From contig NZ_APNK01000003.1 in NCBI RefSeq assembly GCF_000732535.1, forward strand, positions 124,001 to 188,000: DNA of 64,000 nucleotides. The letters are read 5' to 3'. A program made the translations under genes and the position numbers. Positions 63,365-64,000 of this stretch are shown here, piece by piece. Under the pieces are notes generated by a model. That model searched no databases. It was not told the origin of the DNA and worked only from the letters and a program-made list of their open reading frames with translations. How positions within the stretch are numbered: position 1 is the first letter of the stretch; each line of letters starts with the position of its first letter. This DNA comes from Salinisphaera hydrothermalis C41B8. GTDB lineage: Bacteria > Pseudomonadota > Gammaproteobacteria > Nevskiales > Salinisphaeraceae.

Positions 63365-64000
63365 ATGGATTATCGCCCGCCGCCGGGCGGGCCATCTGAG
63401 GTCGAACCCGGCCCTCGCTCGGAAAAGGAAGACGCTCTGCACCGCGACGCCGCCACGGGCCAGCGAAGCAATCCCGGATACGGATCGGACCGCCTGGCCC
63501 GGATCGCCGGCCTCTGTCGCCAGGACATGCTGGCGGCCTTGTCCAATTCGCGCTGGTTGGCACGAATGCCTCGCCGACTGCTGCAGCGGCTCGTCGAGCG
63601 CCGGATCGCCGGGTTTGCCGGCCAGCTGATCGAGTTCGATGACCGCATCGCACGCGACGGGCTCGCCTCGGCCAGCGCCTGGGGCCTGACGCAATGGTCC
63701 GGCCCGGTTCAACAATATGGCCACCCGGCGCCGCCCGGCGGCCCGTTGTTGCTGGTCTCGAACCATCCGGGACTCGTCGATGCGATCACCCTGCTGTCGA
63801 CGCTGGCCGATCACGATGTGCGTCTGCTGGTGGCCGAACGCCCGCTGTTTCATGCCCTGCCTGCACTGCAGGCCCATTTGATCAGCGTCGCACCAGCCGG
63901 TGCCGGGCGGGCGCAAGCACTGCGTGCCGCGGTTCGGCATTTGCGCAGCGGCGGCACGCTGGTCACTTATCCGGCCGGGCACATCGAACCCGACCCGGCG
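63365..64000 (+). CDS. Lysophospholipid (PlsC-like) acyltransferase, 3' end outside window
   Basis: At least 212 residues run off the end of the window without a stop. The acyltransferase motif HX4D is present (His134-Asp139 in SNHPGLVDAIT), and a motif III-like YPAGHIEPDP closes the visible part. It would acylate a glycerol-phosphate or similar acceptor at the membrane. The first ~75 residues are polar and not family-like; the likely functional start is the ATG at 63365, but an internal ATG at 63527 is possible. Lies 77 bp after the metallo-hydrolase. Confidence 0.75.
   Translation, partial: MDYRPPPGGPSEVEPGPRSEKEDALHRDAATGQRSNPGYGSDRLARIAGLCRQDMLAALSNSRWLARMPRRLLQRLVERRIAGFAGQLIEFDDRIARDGLASASAWGLTQWSGPVQQYGHPAPPGGPLLLVSNHPGLVDAITLLSTLADHDVRLLVAERPLFHALPALQAHLISVAPAGAGRAQALRAAVRHLRSGGTLVTYPAGHIEPDPA

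Noticed and set aside
61542-63653. 703-codon minus-strand frame opposite the metallo-hydrolase
   Set aside because: It is a shadow of the metallo-hydrolase on the opposite strand and crosses its intact metal-binding motifs. The composition is not protein-like.

Overview
The window is GC-rich (apparently 60-65%), densely coded DNA from a gammaproteobacterium-like chromosome. The mix of PA0069-type radical SAM protein, entericidin-like lipoprotein, EmrAB-type pump, TRAP uptake, flagellar sigma-28 promoters and a PEP-CTERM protein points to a free-living, motile, probably halotolerant organism. Salinisphaera or a relative is my best guess, with low confidence. I saw no rRNA, tRNA, CRISPR array, prophage or complete insertion sequence.

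Layout. 1-9.1 kb is housekeeping and transport: the end of a PiT phosphate transporter, an operon of YihY-type membrane protein / alpha-beta hydrolase / degenerate Ldh2-family protein, a YiiX-like cysteine hydrolase, a ClC channel, an AI-2E-family membrane protein and a D-2-hydroxyacid dehydrogenase. 9.7-16.1 kb is a tight four-gene operon in the order methyltransferase, membrane hybrid kinase, response regulator-kinase, response regulator. This matches the phcBSRQ quorum-sensing operon of Ralstonia and is the most interesting functional block. 16.5-24 kb holds leuA with a divergent Lrp-type regulator, two small lipoproteins, an EmrBA efflux pair and an SDR enzyme. 24.3-34.8 kb is a sugar locus: a RhaSTPQ-like ABC importer, then (after an MFS/TetR pair) a DeoR-type repressor, a rhamnulokinase-like kinase, a class II aldolase and an SDR dehydrogenase. 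No isomerase is present. 35-39.6 kb is an arsenosugar-type operon (ArsS radical SAM protein, a TVP38-flavoprotein fusion, TIGR04283 and TIGR04282 proteins) without arsM. Divergent from it, a PA0069-family radical SAM gene sits behind a full-consensus LexA box and may be leaderless. 41-50.3 kb mixes hydrolases, acetyltransferases, a macrodomain, oligopeptidase B, a diguanylate cyclase, a 70-residue protein with a sigma-28-like promoter and an amidohydrolase/TetR pair. 50.8-56.8 kb has a PEP-CTERM beta-helix protein, a COG4705 membrane protein, a MOSC protein and a chemoreceptor with a sigma-28-like promoter. 57.5-61.6 kb is a TRAP transporter operon ending in a CtBP-like dehydrogenase. The window ends with a beta-CASP-type metallo-hydrolase and a truncated PlsC-like acyltransferase.

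Four copies of a dispersed non-coding element (177-311 bp) lie near 16.2, 19.8, 42.9 and 57.0 kb. They have near-identical terminal inverted repeats, TA at most ends, and a folded half whose apical hairpin changes sequence while largely keeping pairing. Two copies sit exactly in the UAG stop codon of a neighbouring gene. They look like non-autonomous mobile elements using TA/CTAG targets.

All function calls rest on reading motifs and gene order by eye. No database search was possible.
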